Source of the DNA: Breviolum minutum Mf 1.05b.01
Lineage: Eukaryota > Sar > Dinophyceae > Suessiales > Symbiodiniaceae
Length of the DNA: 64,000 nt
NCBI GenBank assembly: GCA_000507305.1
Contig: DF241631.1
Location: 1-64,000 of the forward strand
Direction of reading: 5' to 3'
The notes under the pieces are model-generated. The model worked only from the letters and a program-made list of their open reading frames with translations, had not been told where the DNA came from and made no database searches. The translations under genes and the position numbers were made by a program. Of the stretch, positions 10,490 to 22,799 are shown one piece after another. How positions within the stretch are numbered: position 1 is the stretch's first letter; every line of letters starts with the position of its first letter.

Positions 10490-11170
10490 AGCTAAGGGGA
10501 AACGGGAGGTTGGGTCGCACAAGGGAACAAGAGCGCCTTCATCAGGGATGCGGGATGTATTGGGTGCAAGCTCTCAGTTCACCTTCTCGTCAGAAGCTGC
10601 TGGCAAGTCTTTAGACAAATCAAGAACGTATGGCCACACGGCCACACCAATATTGCAAGCAAAGCGTCTCAGCAAAGGTGCACGTGTTACTGCAGCCCGT
10701 CTCGGCAGTCAACTTGCGCATCTCAGGAGAAGAGGAATCCGGACATGCTGAAGCCTGAAGGTGATTGCTGCTTGGATCATTTTGCTGTTTTCAGCCGGAA
10801 ACATCACATGGGTTCTGCGCATCTGGCAGTCGTGGAGGTCGTCGGCCCGGATCCACCGAGCAAGTCTCTCCGCGAGCAGGCGCCGCATCATTTGCATGGT
10901 GATTTTGCATGGTGATTTTGCACTATATCATTTTGGCCACATTACATTCTGCGACTGCAGCGGGCGGCATCTTCGGCCGGATTGATGCCACGTACGGGTC
11001 CATCGAATGTCAAAAGAGTGGCTCTTTGCATTTGCATTCGCAATTGTTCGTTCAATGCTATCATCAATACACTCCTTTGTCTGAACTCATGCGGCTGAAT
11101 GCAGAACATCACGTTGAAATGCTGCGGCTGAAGGCCCCCAAACCAGGATTCCTGTCACCACCGGGATGAC
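10490..11170. other. GC-richer island with unresolved exons
   Basis: This non-repetitive, GC-richer segment clearly differs from its surroundings and probably holds exons, but the strand is undecided. On the plus strand, TTGCTGTTTTCAG (acceptor) at about 10786-10798 and GCATG|GTGATT near 10900 bound a piece open in two frames. On the minus strand the same piece reads MMRRLLAERLARWIRADDLH with high third-position GC. A second plus-strand piece near 11090-11150 reads ELMRLNAEHHVEMLRLKAP. The octamer-like TGCATGGTGATTT is repeated twice at 10898-10925. The function is unknown. Confidence 0.3.
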
Positions 11171-11370
11171 ATTACATTTTTGGCCACAACACACTATAAA
11201 CCTTCATTTGCAACTGTTGCTAAATGAGGGGCTAGATCCAAAATAAGGCCTTTTCCCCACCTAAGTTGAACAAAAAACCGCACGTATAAAATGAGCAGCT
11301 TGAACATCTTCCCTAATCGTCTTCGGGGTGAAGAGGATTCAAAAAAGAAAGATCGCAAACGCAACCTAAA

Positions 11371-11488
11371 CTTGGATTTGCTTGCGTGATGCTTGGAAAA
11401 AGTTCCACAAAAAATTATCCCAAATGGCGGTTTGATGGGGATTTACCAAGGTAAAAAGTAAAGAATCACCCCAAAAAACAAATCCAAG
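11371..11488. mobile_element. Inverted-repeat element, family C (representative)
   Basis: CTTGGATTTG at the left and CAAATCCAAG at the right are perfect 10-bp terminal inverted repeats. Between them lie the family signature phrases GGAAAAAGT, CCCAAATGG[T/C]GGTTT, TGGTGATTTACCA and AATCACC. Further copies occur at about 12600-12700, 13436-13530, 17940-18020, 22415-22540, 27180-27320, 32340-32455, 37790-37920, 43397-43520, 50960-51065 and 59140-59245. Another is split by the viral insert (51744-51791 and 55047-55130). No coding capacity is seen. Confidence 0.8.
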
Positions 11489-12379
11489 TCAATCAGCTTT
11501 GTTTCGAAGCTCCCGGCGCTTTTGGTGGTGTGTTTGCAACAAAAAATTGCAGAACGCCCAGAAAGGTTGACCATTTTCTTTCATAATCATGGTGCAGTGG
11601 AAAATGACCCTAAAGAAAAAGGAAACGAATATTGGAGATACATCCATTTTCCACTGAACCACGACTGTAGGAGGAAGATTTTTGTGGGATGTGCAAGTTT
11701 CGACCCTCCTAACCAAAAACATGTTTTGCCGTAACTCCTTTGACCTTTCAAACAGAAACTTTTGAGAAACTTCAAAAGTGCACCCCCTCCGTGAAGCCAA
11801 CATTTTCGCCCCTGGACATGGATGGTTGGAAGACGATCCTTTCCTTTTGCGTCCCTCGTCCTATTTTCAGGGCTATACCTATGTTAGTTCTAGGTGGGGT
11901 GCACCCTTCTGAAAGAACTCATTCCTAAGATGTGGTCGTTTTTTATGGTAAGAAAAGAAAGCTTGCTTTGCTTCAGCCTGCATTTTTTCAAATATCTGTG
12001 TTTTCATTCTACTAACACTGGTTGTTGGTTTTTCCCAACCCAGTCAACATGATATTGACTCTACTCACTGGAATCATCATCTTTTTCAAGTTTCAGGGGA
12101 AAAACCAATCCAAACAACAAAAAACACCATGTATAAAGAGTGGATTTTGCTGGAAGTGCCTGTCCATATTTAGTAGAGATGCCCCATACTATATTCAAAA
12201 ATTCAAACGTCCACAAAATGGACCCCTACCAGCTAGAAGGAGGGGCACAAAACTCCCCTAAAAACGGGGTTATAGCTAACCCCAGTTACCCATTCATTTT
12301 CAGCCATTTATAGGGGTCCCATAACTCCATCTACAACAAGCCATAGATCTGTGTATTCTTGGGCTTCAACAAACTGCAC
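11489..12379. other. Intergenic with repeat pieces
   Basis: 11520-11900 shows no clear gene. A family B copy spans about 12215-12330 (phrases CCCCTACCAG, GGGGTTATAGCTAACC and ATTTATAGGGG). Nothing else is recognised. Confidence 0.4.
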
Positions 12380-12435
12380 CTTTGCTGGCCCACCAAGGAA
12401 CATGAGATTGCGGCAAGCCATTCCAAACATCGTGC
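12380..12435 (-). CDS. Small exon candidate
   Basis: The minus strand has a good acceptor (CCCTCCCCAG|GCACG, first base 12435) and an AAAG|GTGCAG donor after base 12380. The 56-bp interior is open in all three frames, for example TMFGMACRNLMFLGGPAK. The frame and product cannot be decided. Confidence 0.25.
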
Positions 12436-14207
12436 CTGGGGAGGGTTTGGTCGAATTTTGCCTCTCAAAAAATGGTGGATTGCCTAGATTTGCTTGGCCA
12501 CAATGCAAATGGAACAAGTGAACCAAACATATTCTCCCAAATGGTGGTTACCAAACCCTTGTTGTCTTCATAGTTTCCTCTGTGCAACCGCCTGCTAACT
12601 TCGATTTGCTTGTTTGGTGGTTGGAAAAACTGAGAAATATTATATATCCCAAATGGTGGTTTAATGGTGATTTACCATGGTAAAAAGTAAGAATGCACCT
12701 TAAACACTTCCATGATTGGGAGACGTTCGCCTTTCCTTTTGGGTCTTGGCCTGTTTTCAGGGACTATCTTCGTTTCAGGGAGCGTAAAATTTTGGGACAC
12801 AGAAAAAACACCTGAAGCATACCAGCATAGACCCGGAGCATGGACAAGTATGTTTTTCTCCAATCTTTGTGAAGGCTTTTTACCCTTGAAGTAAGAACCC
12901 CTATAGCCACTGCCATTTGGGGAAACAATTTTCCTTCATGCAATACTGGCTGGCTCATAAGAATATCCATGATGATGTATATTATCTATAATCTCCTGGC
13001 CCTGAGTATTTTGCCGCTTCCAAAAAAGCAATGTTCAACAAAATCCTCACATGAACCATGGGATCCTTTTAAATATATGTCATATGAAAGAATCGCCACA
13101 TACCTGGGTAGTATTTCATCCCCTTTATTGAATATAAAACAACCAACCGGGCATACCTCCGAAAACCCACAACCACCGGTACAAATTCACTAGCTAAGGT
13201 GTTTTGTGGAGGCGTTTTTGTTGGTCTCCTGTGACGGGAGCTTCTCCCCCAGAGGTTTTTACCAATCACAACAGGTTTCGGCTAAAGAACTTTGCTCGAA
13301 CAAAGGAAAGCACTATTTGAAAAGCCCATCATATGCTTGGATTTGTTGAAGATGCTTGTTTTTGGCAGTGATGATCTATCCCATGGCAGAAGCTGTAAAC
13401 TATCACCTTTAAACAACTCCGAAGTCAAGCATAATTTTGGATTTGCTTTAGATGCTTGCAAAAAAAGTTCCAAAAATATTATCCCAAATGGTGGTTTGAT
13501 TGTGATTTACCATTGTAAAAATTGAAAAGTGATGGGAGTGGTACCCCGCGATGTTTTGATTTTCCAAGCCCTGGATTTTTTTTTCTTAAAAAAAACAAGT
13601 GCAATTTTCATCCAATTTTAGCTATGGAGTTTGTGGGCAATTTTCGCACATCCCTGCATTTTTGCATTCGTTTTAAGATAGCATTTTGGAATTTGAGCTA
13701 CGTCCCGGATTTTGTCCATCAAAGCCATCATGAACTATTGCCAAGCCACAAGGGAAATCCCCCAAAATTACCATACTGTTGATGGAAGGAATCCTGCAGC
13801 AGTTGATGTATAGTTTATCCCATCATTTAAAGAGTTTTATACATTCCAGGTGTTGCAGGATTTCCTCTTTAGAAAAGTATATTTGCATTGCTTGATCCCC
13901 CAAAAATGGGAAACTTAACGACCCCTGCATCAACACAAGATTCGTCACAGCGACGTGGACGGTCACACAGTCAGTGCAGCTGACCACCACACGCCACATG
14001 AAAACAATCCTGAGTGGTGACACAAGGTGCGCCCTACTAGTCATAAATGGAGCTAGTTCACCCTATAAATGAGCATTAAAAAGGGATAACTGTGGTTATT
14101 TCACCCCTTTGTTAGTGGAGTTATGGGACCCTACTTATATCTAGGCTCGGGGCCCACCTTGCAGATCTGCGCCCAAGGTCCAAACTTCCAAAATCCTTTA
14201 TTAATTG

Positions 14208-14401
14208 TCAATGGATTTTTCTGGTTCGAACGTAAAGGATGGTAGCATATAATCACCCCATCGGCAGTATATATCGCTTCTATACGAGGTACGGTATGTA
14301 TATATAAATAATATCAATATGTATATGTATATATATATATTGTCTTCAGGGGAGTTATTTAATCCCTACCACCTATCACCAGAACCAGAAAAATCCATTG
14401 A
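14208..14401. mobile_element. Large palindromic element, family H copy 1
   Basis: The left arm TCAATGGATTTTTCTGGTTC is mirrored by GAACCAGAAAAATCCATTG at the right end. Inner arms around GGTAG..ATATAATC and a central TA microsatellite complete a 194-bp palindrome. It is homologous to 30941-31094. Confidence 0.75.
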
Positions 14402-14436
14402 TATGATATTGATATGGGCATGAACATCTTACCTGA

Positions 14437-14553
14437 TACTGTTGATGGCTCAGAAATCCGGCGATCACGACCTGAGATGCATGAAACCCGTGGCAGATAG
14501 TCGGCAATTGACCATATCAACTGGTTAGCCGGATTTGTGAACCATCAACAGTA
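14437..14553. mobile_element. Inverted-repeat element, family A copy
   Basis: TACTGTTGATGG..AGAAATCCGG at the left and CCGGATTTG..CCATCAACAGTA at the right define a 117-bp element with no coding content. Relatives occur at 13774-13880, 21750-21860, 35768-35883, 41748-41850, 45900-46003, 48611-48714, 49081-49192 and 59647-59742, with half copies at 22301-22370 and 41610-41650. Confidence 0.8.
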
Positions 14554-15034
14554 AACATTTTTGGGAATTTTCATGTACTACCCAAAGAATCTTGTCCCCT
14601 CCAACCCAAAATCTATTTCAAAATCCTGCAGACTTCAAACGTTCTTTTGAAGGACTTGGAACTCCACCCTGAAAACGAAGGGATTTCACCCACTCCAAGA
14701 TCCAAGATTCAATAGTTGATTAGGAGAGCATGGGCGGATCAATGATATTTTAGAAAATGGATCAACATTTCGGATCACGTTTTTGATGGGTTAAACATCA
14801 GGTCGAAGGTACATGGTACTTGTATGCCCATTGGGTTGAATTGGGTGTCGGACCACTGGCAGATTACCGTGGTTCAGTATGTGTTCTTCAAAACACATTC
14901 TCTTAAAGGATTCGTGCCCAAGTGAACCACGGTAATGATGATGATGTTCTTTACTTTTCCCGTTAAATATGGCCTCGTGTGCTGGATGTAGTTTGCACAT
15001 GTTTGAAAATCGGCAAAAAGTGAACTCATTATCC

Positions 15035-15084
15035 TACTGTTGATGGACGATCAACTGGTTTCCTGATTTTTTCCGTCAACAGTA
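15035..15084. mobile_element. Minimal 50-bp family A copy
   Basis: TACTGTTGATGGACGATCAA and the mirror GTCAACAGTA are separated by almost nothing, so this copy has lost its interior but kept both termini. Confidence 0.65.
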
Positions 15085-16954
15085 CCACCTGACGATCTGA
15101 TGAATAAACATGTAAATACAATCCGGAACACCATAAACAAAGAAACCATTCCCAGCTTCCATTCGTGACCTTAAAAAATCACCCAGGTCCGTAGGTCACG
15201 TTTTCACCCCTGGAAATGGTCACGGATAAAACACCCAAATCCAGGTCATGGAAAAAACTTTTCAATGATCCAAGCGTCCCAAAGGCCAAAGCTCCTTGGT
15301 GCAGTTGATTTTTCATGCCATGGTTTTTCTAGCTAAATGTAATTAAATCTCACCAACCTAGATTTTCCTGATTTATAGGGGATTTCCCATACTAAACCAC
15401 TATTTGAGATGAGGTCGTGTTTTCGGTCGCTATAATTTGTGTGACCAGAATGTTTTTGGAGGGCTAGAGTTACCACCCATAGCCAGAGTCCCTGGAAGAC
15501 AAGTTGACCATTTTTAGCCGAATAGTCTTCTAACAGGGGTCATTAAATTACCAACCCAAACAATGCGCTATTCAGAGAAAATCCCTTAAAATCACCATAC
15601 CTTTGCATTGTTTCATCCCCTCAAAATGGGTAATTTAAACGACCCCTGTCTAGTCTCCTGCAATGTACTTCGGTTTCCAAGTTGCCAGTCCCAAAATCGG
15701 GTCGAAATCCAGGTGTGTTGACATCCCAAAAGGTCTTCTTGAAGAAATGGTGTTCCAACATCAGGGTGACTCGGTAGAATAAAACAACAAACAAAAACCA
15801 AAAGGAAAGGATCGTCTTCCAACCGCAGTTCCTTCGTGAAAGTTGACTGTTTCAAAAAGAAACTCCATCTTATATATTACCTAGTGTGTATCTGGGCAAA
15901 TTAGTATAGTTCCTAAACCTGATTTGTTTTTGGCGCTTTAAAGACATTCCTAGCAAAATCACCACCATTTGGGAATTTCCAACCGGCGGTTTGGCCGCAA
16001 TGAAATTGACCCAAACATTCGGAAAAAAGTCACCAACACAAAAAAATCCTATCTCATGTCCATTCAATTGATAGTTCATATCCAAGTTTAGATTGAACCA
16101 CGCTGATAATAAAGTCAAATAACCAGCTTTTATATTACTTACCCAGATCCTCCATGCATGGTACATCTACCTACATGAATGGCTTAAATTGATGGGATTA
16201 ATGTAGGTAAATATTTCGTTCGTCCCATGGAGCATTGGGGTCAGGGACAGCTATCGACTACCTACGGTCTTAACTGCAGCCCAAGGGCGACTAATGACAA
16301 ACCTGGGAGACAAAACACGAAGCGGTGAAGATGGCTGTTGTTTATTGGCTTCAAAAACTTATTCTCATCATTCTGGTTGGTGATTGAGCCACCCATCTGA
16401 AAAATGGAGTCCAAAATGGGAATCTTCCCCAAATAGGGGTGAAAAAAAAACTATTTGAAGCCACCACCTATAGTGTTTATAAGGGACTTCAAAAGAAGAA
16501 CCACATATTTTGACAAAACTTTGGTGTTCTTTGTCTTCGACCAAACGGCTTGCCGCTTGATCATAATTAATTATCGGGAATCTTTCACATTGATTATGCT
16601 AAAGACCAGCCACGAATTGTTTCATCCACTGGACTTCCAGGGAGTGTAGAGACTAAGTGACCGGCAAGAATAAGTCTTTGGCTTTGAGACTGCTTCTTTG
16701 ATCACCGAAAAAAGTGAGTTCCTTTGACAAACAAATTCTGCAGGAAATGACGCTATTTTTCACGGGCATTGTTTTCGTACCATCCCACGGTAGAAAGTGG
16801 CAAAAAAATAATCACCTTACTGTGAAGCAATTCAAAGGAACAGTTGAAACAATCTTGACAATCTTCAAGGCACATGAATTCCTCTATGTTGATACTTCTG
16901 AACTTCAGGTGTTGTGCCACCAGTGTTACGGCTGGTCAGATAAACATAAATCTA

Positions 16955-17086
16955 CAAGGTGGGCCCCTACCAGTGATAAATAGAGTTAGTTCATCGCTAT
17001 AAATGACCTTACATAAATGGGTAACTGGGGTTATTTCACCCCAGTAAGTGGAGTATAGGCCAACTTGCTACTAGTGGCCCACCTTG
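16955..17086. mobile_element. Inverted-repeat element, family B (representative)
   Basis: CAAGGTGGGCC..CTA and TAGTGGCCCACCTTG form the terminal arms. The inside carries paired phrases such as ATAAATGG/CCATTTAT and GGGGTTATTTCACCCC. Other copies are near 14030-14160, 19222-19345, 25840-25985, 27600-27730, 35320-35420, 37105-37260, 39150-39250, 41180-41330, 42410-42520, 42900-43020, 62434-62568 and 62955-63080. This is one of the commonest elements in the window. Confidence 0.8.
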
Positions 17087-18597
17087 CAGGAAGGATGTTC
17101 TTGTTTCGGTCGGGGCTTTGATTTTTGTTGTTGGATCGGAAGTCCAGTCGATCAAACAACTCGAACTCAAGTGAGCCACGCAAAAAAAAACCGCTTTACT
17201 TTCCAATAGGGATCCTGGGATCCTTATAATGGTTTATCAAAATGCCTACATGATTGGGTAGTATAATCCCTTGTATACAGCAAATAACCAGGGTGAACTG
17301 ATCACTGCTCAAGTGAGACTTTGAATTCACTTGGAATGCTGGTTGGCTAATGAAGATCCCCTTAAAATGCTTTATCATGACCTCCCCTGATATTATTAAC
17401 TCCCCCAAAGAACCACTGGGGGCCTTTTTGCCTAAAAAACTCAAAGGTTGCTGTCCTAAAACAGAGGTCATGGTATTACCAACCCAAACAATTCACTATC
17501 AAAACTACCACATATATATATATAATATCTACCTTGTTTCATCCCCAAAATGGGTGGCATTTAAATGATCCCTTCCGAAAAAAAAAACAAACAACAAAAA
17601 AAACCTCTCCCCAAAGTCATCTGCCAAGCTACATCGACAATTTCCGCTGGCGCGTAGGTTTGTCCTCACGGTCACCGGTGGCTACACTGAGAGGCCGAGA
17701 AGGGGAGAAAACTACACCATGGTCACGAAAAAGGCAAATGCGATATAAAGTCAGGAAGCCAACAAAAACATTGGACAGTCTCTTGATGAGTTCTTTTGGA
17801 TTTCTTTCCTGTGTTATTGTGTTTGTTTAGAGGGTGCCCAACAAAACTTGTAAGGATTCTCCAGGTGATTTCTGTTGAATCCTGGATAACATGTGCGGAC
17901 AGATCTTTAAACGTTTAAAAAAGTTCGAATGGGCGACATGAAGCTTGTGTTGTATCTATTCTCCCCAAATGGTGGTTTAAAATGGTGCTTTACCATGGCA
18001 CAATCCGGATCCAAAATAACCCATAAACAATTCCAAGAGCATGGTCTTGTATTGAACACACATATAAACATAGGATTAAGACATGGGAATGCAAATTTGC
18101 TCGAGTATAGATCAATCTTTCACGTGAAGGAGATGCCCTCCAAAAAATACATGAACAAACACCAATAACATACAATAACGACAACAACAACATCAACAAC
18201 ATTTGCTATCAAATCGTCATTCCCAAATTTGTTTAGTCAGGTCATGTTTGCTTGGCCTGACTGAGAAATAGTTCAAATTGCCAACTCAAACTTCATGCAC
18301 TGTGATTTTCTACGAAATCTGTCAACATTACGATGCATTTGCATTGTGGGTGGCGTTTAATAACCACTGCCCTGTGAATCAAAACATCTTCCTACATGTC
18401 CTGCGTCTATCAAGCATGATGTTACAGAAATCTATCAGGAGAAAGGGCCCTTTCGACACATGAGCCACGAATAGAACCCGGCCTTACTTTCCATGAAATA
18501 CTTGTTGATCTTGTCAGGGTTCGGGGTGAACATAAAACACGCTTGAAACCAGCACCTAGCCGAAGTTTCCCACCCTAACCCCCCGAACTGCCCAGAC

Positions 18598-18659
18598 CCA
18601 GGCAAGTACAGCTTGCCCATCTTCCACGTTGCTCTTAGTGGCTTGGCTCCACCAAAAAC
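18598..18659 (-). CDS. Exon candidate
   Basis: The minus-strand acceptor CAACGTTCCCAAG|GTTTTTGG opens a frame reading VFGGAKPLRATWKMGKLYLPG. It can end at CCTGG|GTCTGG. The composition is coding-like and GC-richer than its surroundings. The frame stays open further (to about 18440), so the end is uncertain. The protein is not recognised. Gln/Asn/Pro codons upstream come from a TTGGTTGG-type simple repeat and are probably not coding. Confidence 0.35.
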
Positions 18660-19587
18660 CTTGGGAACGTTGCGGGTGAAATGCTGCTTAGTTGGTGGGT
18701 TTTTTCGTTGTTGTTGATTGGTTGGTGGGTTTGGTTGGTTATTCTTTGGTTGGTTGTCATTCACAGTAACTAGTAGCTAGTAATGATGAAGGAAAGACTT
18801 GCACTAAAACTGAAGAGATTCCCATATGACAAGCATTTTTGGGATAGTGGAACCCACTGGATCCTTGGTTCCCCTCAAGCTCAAAAAAAAAACAACCCAC
18901 TTTTTTTAAGGGGCTGAAAACCCACACACGAAAAAAAAAACCTTAGTCAAACAAAACGGATTGAAAAAAAAAAACAGTGATCCGTGTTTCTGCCTTGTTG
19001 CCACCACTGCATTTTGATCCGAAGAATAAAAACAAGCTCTCAAAAAGCGAGCCTCGTCTTAAGATGCCAAAAAGGTGGTCCAACATGAACCCTATGAATC
19101 CTATTCCTCAAACAACATCTATTCTCTAGATGGTGGTCTCGAGCCATTTGAAAAGTACTGTATGGTCAAAACGGCTTCATCTTCCCCAAATCCTGGGATG
19201 AATTCTCCAAGTAACCTACAAGGCGAGGCCCATAACTCCAGTTACTAGGGCATTTACAACTAGGGATTTCCGCCATGTTTAAGGCCATGTACAAGGGTTG
19301 TAACCTACTTATAGCTAGTAGGGGCCAACCTTGTACTAATGCAGGTCGTGTAGTCCGAGAATCCCACTTTTGTACCTAGGTCTTTTCGCCAATTGGGAGC
19401 TACAGATCGCTACAGAAATTGTATCATTTTTTGGGAGTTAAGAAGCCTAACTTAAATAGAAAATACATCGTAGTACTGTATCTGGGTGGTTCTTAGTAGT
19501 GAGGAGTAAAGGCTCGCACCATTTCGCTGCTTTTTGTTTGCCGCCTTTTTGTTAGCAGCCGAATGGTGACGCCGCGGCTGTGGCAGT

Positions 19588-20414
19588 TTAACGTTTCAGC
19601 GACAAATTTCCAATCACCAAGTGGCCCAATAGCCCTGGCAACACATCTAAGTCTTGCAAACTTTGAATCTTATCAACAAAAGTCAAACTTTGAAGGCCCG
19701 CTGGCCATGTCACATTATCCAGGCTCTGATCAAATTGTTTTCCCAAAGACAAACTTTGCAGGCCCGCTGGCCATATCACGTTGTCCAGGCTCTGATTGAA
19801 ATCTTCACCAAAAGTCAAACTCTGAAGNGCCCCGCTGGCCATGTCACATTGTCCAGGCTTTGATTGAAACCTCGATCAAAAGTCAAACATTGAAGGCCTG
19901 CTGGCCATGTCAGGTTGTCCAGGCTCTGATTGAACAAACATGCAAATGTCAAGGTGTGAAGGCTCTGGGGCAAATTGTGCAGCAAGGATAGCAAGGCAGG
20001 TGTTTCATCATCAACCCCTTTCACTTCCGTAATCCCAGTCAATGAGAACTCAGCATCCTTAACACTGTACCCCTGGGCAAAACGCCAAGCGGCATGCAAA
20101 TTGACCGGCATGTATGTAGCCCACACCTGTGCCCGTTGACCCCCAAGTCCTTGTTGCTGCAGATTTTCATGCAGCACAAGCCTTGAAGTGTGGGACACAA
20201 CTAACTGAAGGCCCGGCTTGGATGGAACTTTGTCCAAAATCATCTTCCACAACTCGCGACCAAGCATGGAGTCTGCCACATTCAATGTCAAAATGCATTC
20301 GCCACTCACGCCTAATACCTCAAGCTCCAAAAGCCCTTCTCCCATGGCACTATCATTGCCAATGCGACAACTCATATTTGCTTCGGAGTGCAAGCCTTCA
20401 TGATGCAAATTCAT
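19588..20414 (-). CDS. Short dinoflagellate leucine-rich-repeat protein, frame broken at an N
   Basis: The ATG at 20414 opens a 199-residue frame. Residues 30-110 resemble the ubiquitin-like N-terminal part that accompanies this repeat family in Symbiodiniaceae (LLELEVLGVSGECILTLNVA). From about residue 155 come repeats of about 22 residues built on FNQSLDNVTWPAGLQSLTF. At 19828 an N plus an extra C in the otherwise conserved GGCCCGCTGGCC context shifts the frame. Repeats continue cleanly in another frame down to 19588, so the break is probably an assembly error. The family usually carries many more repeats, whereas here only about five remain before the pattern fades. The repeats would form a protein-binding surface, and the partner is unknown. 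Confidence 0.8.
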
Positions 20415-20474
20415 TTCTGGGATGTCCTGCTGGTACTCTGTAAATGGATGTCCTCACCCAAAAATATGAGTAGG

Positions 20475-20595
20475 TTGTATATATATATATACATATTATA
20501 TATTATAAGTCATAAATCCCATAAATAGGTGATATATATATATACATTATATAATTATATATATAGTATAAGTCGTAAGGCCCATAAATAGGTGA
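20475..20595. repeat. AT-rich tandem duplication
   Basis: Two units share TATATATATATA..ACAT.ATAT..TATA.TATAAGTC.TAA..CCCATAAATAGGTGA. They lie immediately upstream of the LRR gene's start. Confidence 0.7.
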
Positions 20596-20641
20596 GTTAT
20601 AACCCCAACTTTTTAACGGCCGTGACGATCACTTCCAGCAG

Positions 20642-20713
20642 GACACCCTAGTGCTGCTTTCTGCTGAAGAAAAATGTGGAGCCAAACGTCGCTACACCGA
20701 CCTCCAAATCCAG
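20642..20713 (+). CDS. Exon candidate, 24 codons
   Basis: The acceptor CACTTCCAGCAG precedes base 20642 and the donor AATCCAG|GTTGCC follows base 20713. The 72-bp interior is open in a single frame (DTLVLLSAEEKCGAKRRYTD..), in phase 0 at both ends. It lies only 230 bp from the start of the LRR gene on the opposite strand. The product is unknown. Confidence 0.4.
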
Positions 20714-20719
20714 GTTGCC

Positions 20720-22708
20720 CCATGGGACGAACGGAATATTTACCTACGTGAATGGCTGCATGGCTTATGGTAAATTAGTAGGTAAACATATTCCAGTCCC
20801 ATGGAGGTAAACTGGGTGAAAAGAGGGATTATAAACACCATTCACAAAAGGCCGGCCATTTTCAAGGGATCTGTGAAGCTTCGATTTTTTTGGAAATTGC
20901 GACTGTGCCGATACTGTGCCGCTCGATGCGAATGGAAAATTCGTGAACCAAGAATATTCTCCCACATGGTGGTGAAATATGGTGATGGTTTTCCATAAAT
21001 GGTGGTGAAAGATGGTGATGATTTTTCATAAATGTTGGCGAAAGATGGTGATGATTATATACACCCCGGAAGAATAACATGGAACCTAAAAATCACCCAA
21101 TTGAAACGGAAAATAATCTTCCAAACCAGCATTTTCAGGTTCCATGTTGATCTTCCAGGGTGTCATCCCATGGGATCAAATCATATCCGTAAAAAAACAC
21201 ATCACCCCGAAAAACAAATCCAAACAATTTCTTCAGGGCGTTGTATAACCTCCACCAAGGACCGGACCGACTGTCAGACTGTATTTGTTTGACCCGCCCC
21301 TGTTGGTAAACTAACATGGCGATCGCTGGAAATCCCCATTTTCTATAGGGTCCATGCATCTTCTTGTTGGCCCATTTTCCGGCCAGCCTATGATAGTTGA
21401 TCCCGGAGTGTTTTTGCAAAGTTTACGGTGAACCCTGTTAAAAGTTCATCATCTTTAGTTGGTTAAATCTAAAAATCCTTACTAAACTCCAACCACCTCT
21501 GCTGGTATGGTATTTGTTGGGACTATGGTGTACAAATCCAAGGCTTGATGGGTTTGACACCACCAAAAAGGTGGGATCTATGCATCTATGGAAATTACCT
21601 GTCCTTCGGGTGGTGTCCCTGGCAACCCTGGAGTCCTGTTGGAGGTCAAGAGTCAAACCACATACACCAACGGACCAACAGCCAAAATAGGTGAGGATTA
21701 AAAATCTCAAACCTCGCAAAGCGCTGTTTTACGGGACTATTTTTCAGAGATGTTGATGGGAAAAGATCTGGCTAACCAGTTCAGGTTGGGTAATCTATTC
21801 CAGTGTTTATAGAGTTTCATACATCCCAGGTGGTTAGCCGGATTTCTTCCATCAACAGTAGATCTTTCTTCTTAATTTTCCTTTTTTTCCCTTCATAGCC
21901 GAAGACGCAGAGCGTGACATTATCAGAGATGATGATTTTGGGTGTCTCCTCTGGGCACCTCGGGTTTCTTTGAGACTTCGCAACCGATTTTTCGAGGTGG
22001 TTGGATGGATTCCAAATCAATTCCAAAGAATCATTGGACCCTACAGTGGCGGGGTTTACACCCCCAAAAACCAACATAGATACCAAACATGATGGTTTGG
22101 AAGATGTATCTCCTCTCAAACATGGCGTCATTTTGGGTAGCTATGTTAGTTTTCAGGGGTCTAAACCCAGCACTTGTAGGTCCGGTCCTTTTGAGCGGAA
22201 CATGTTTCGGATTCTCAGGATGACTCCTATCCTATGTGCACTTTGCGCTAGATCATCATGGATCTATGTAGACAAAAACTGGGTCCGCTGTTTCTGGTAG
22301 GTGATACTGTTGATGGTTCAGAAATCCGGCTAACCACCTGAGGTGTATCAAACCCTATGAACTATTCTCAAGTTCCAGCCGTTCGTTTTCTGGGGTGCAC
22401 TAGTCAGTGACCTTAGATCTGCTTGGCCATGATGCCTGAAAAAATCCAAAAATATTCCCCACATGGTGGTGAAAAATGGTGATGATTCACATGATAGAAT
22501 CCGTACAAAATCACCCAAAAGACAAACATACGCAACAGTTTTGAAGGCCAAAAATGGAAGTTTTATATTTCCTGGCACTCGGGTTTCTTTATTTTTCATT
22601 TTTAAGTCAAACAACTTGCCAACCATTCAAGAACTTAAGGGACCAAAATTTGTGTTGGAGAAAGACATCAACCTTTGACAATTTTTTGTATTTGATACTG
22701 GCGCATAG
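20720..22708. other. Repeat-dominated region
   Basis: It contains a family G element (about 20715-20810), family C pieces (about 20930-21060 and 22415-22540), family D (21060-21170 and 22057-22163), family A (21750-21860 and 22301-22370), and no supported gene. Confidence 0.5.
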
Positions 22709-22799
22709 AAAGGCCGCTGAGAGAACGTCGTTGTTGAGTTGCAAAATGCCAAACGACCCTGTTGCGCTTCTGGGATTACAATACACTTTATACGCCATG
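22709..22799 (+). CDS. Exon candidate
   Basis: The acceptor CTGGCGCATAG ends at 22708. The donor GCCATG|GTTGGC follows 22799. The 91-bp interior reads KAAERTSLLSCKMPNDPVAL and continues with a hydrophobic LLGLQYTLYAM. The frame stays open on both sides. It could be a membrane-associated segment. The family is unknown. Confidence 0.3.

Larger units (their letters stand above)
12440..18590. other. Repeat-dominated region
   Basis: No gene is supported in these 6 kb. It holds family C copies (12600-12700, 13436-13530, 17940-18020), family A copies (13774-13880, 14437-14553, 15035-15084), a large family H palindrome (14208-14401), a family B copy (16955-17086), a family G arm pair (about 16150-16230), family E (16377-16470), family F (13055-13150, 17176-17310), and TA microsatellites near 14330 and 17512. 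17620-17720 is GC-richer and may hide an exon that I cannot frame. Confidence 0.5.
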
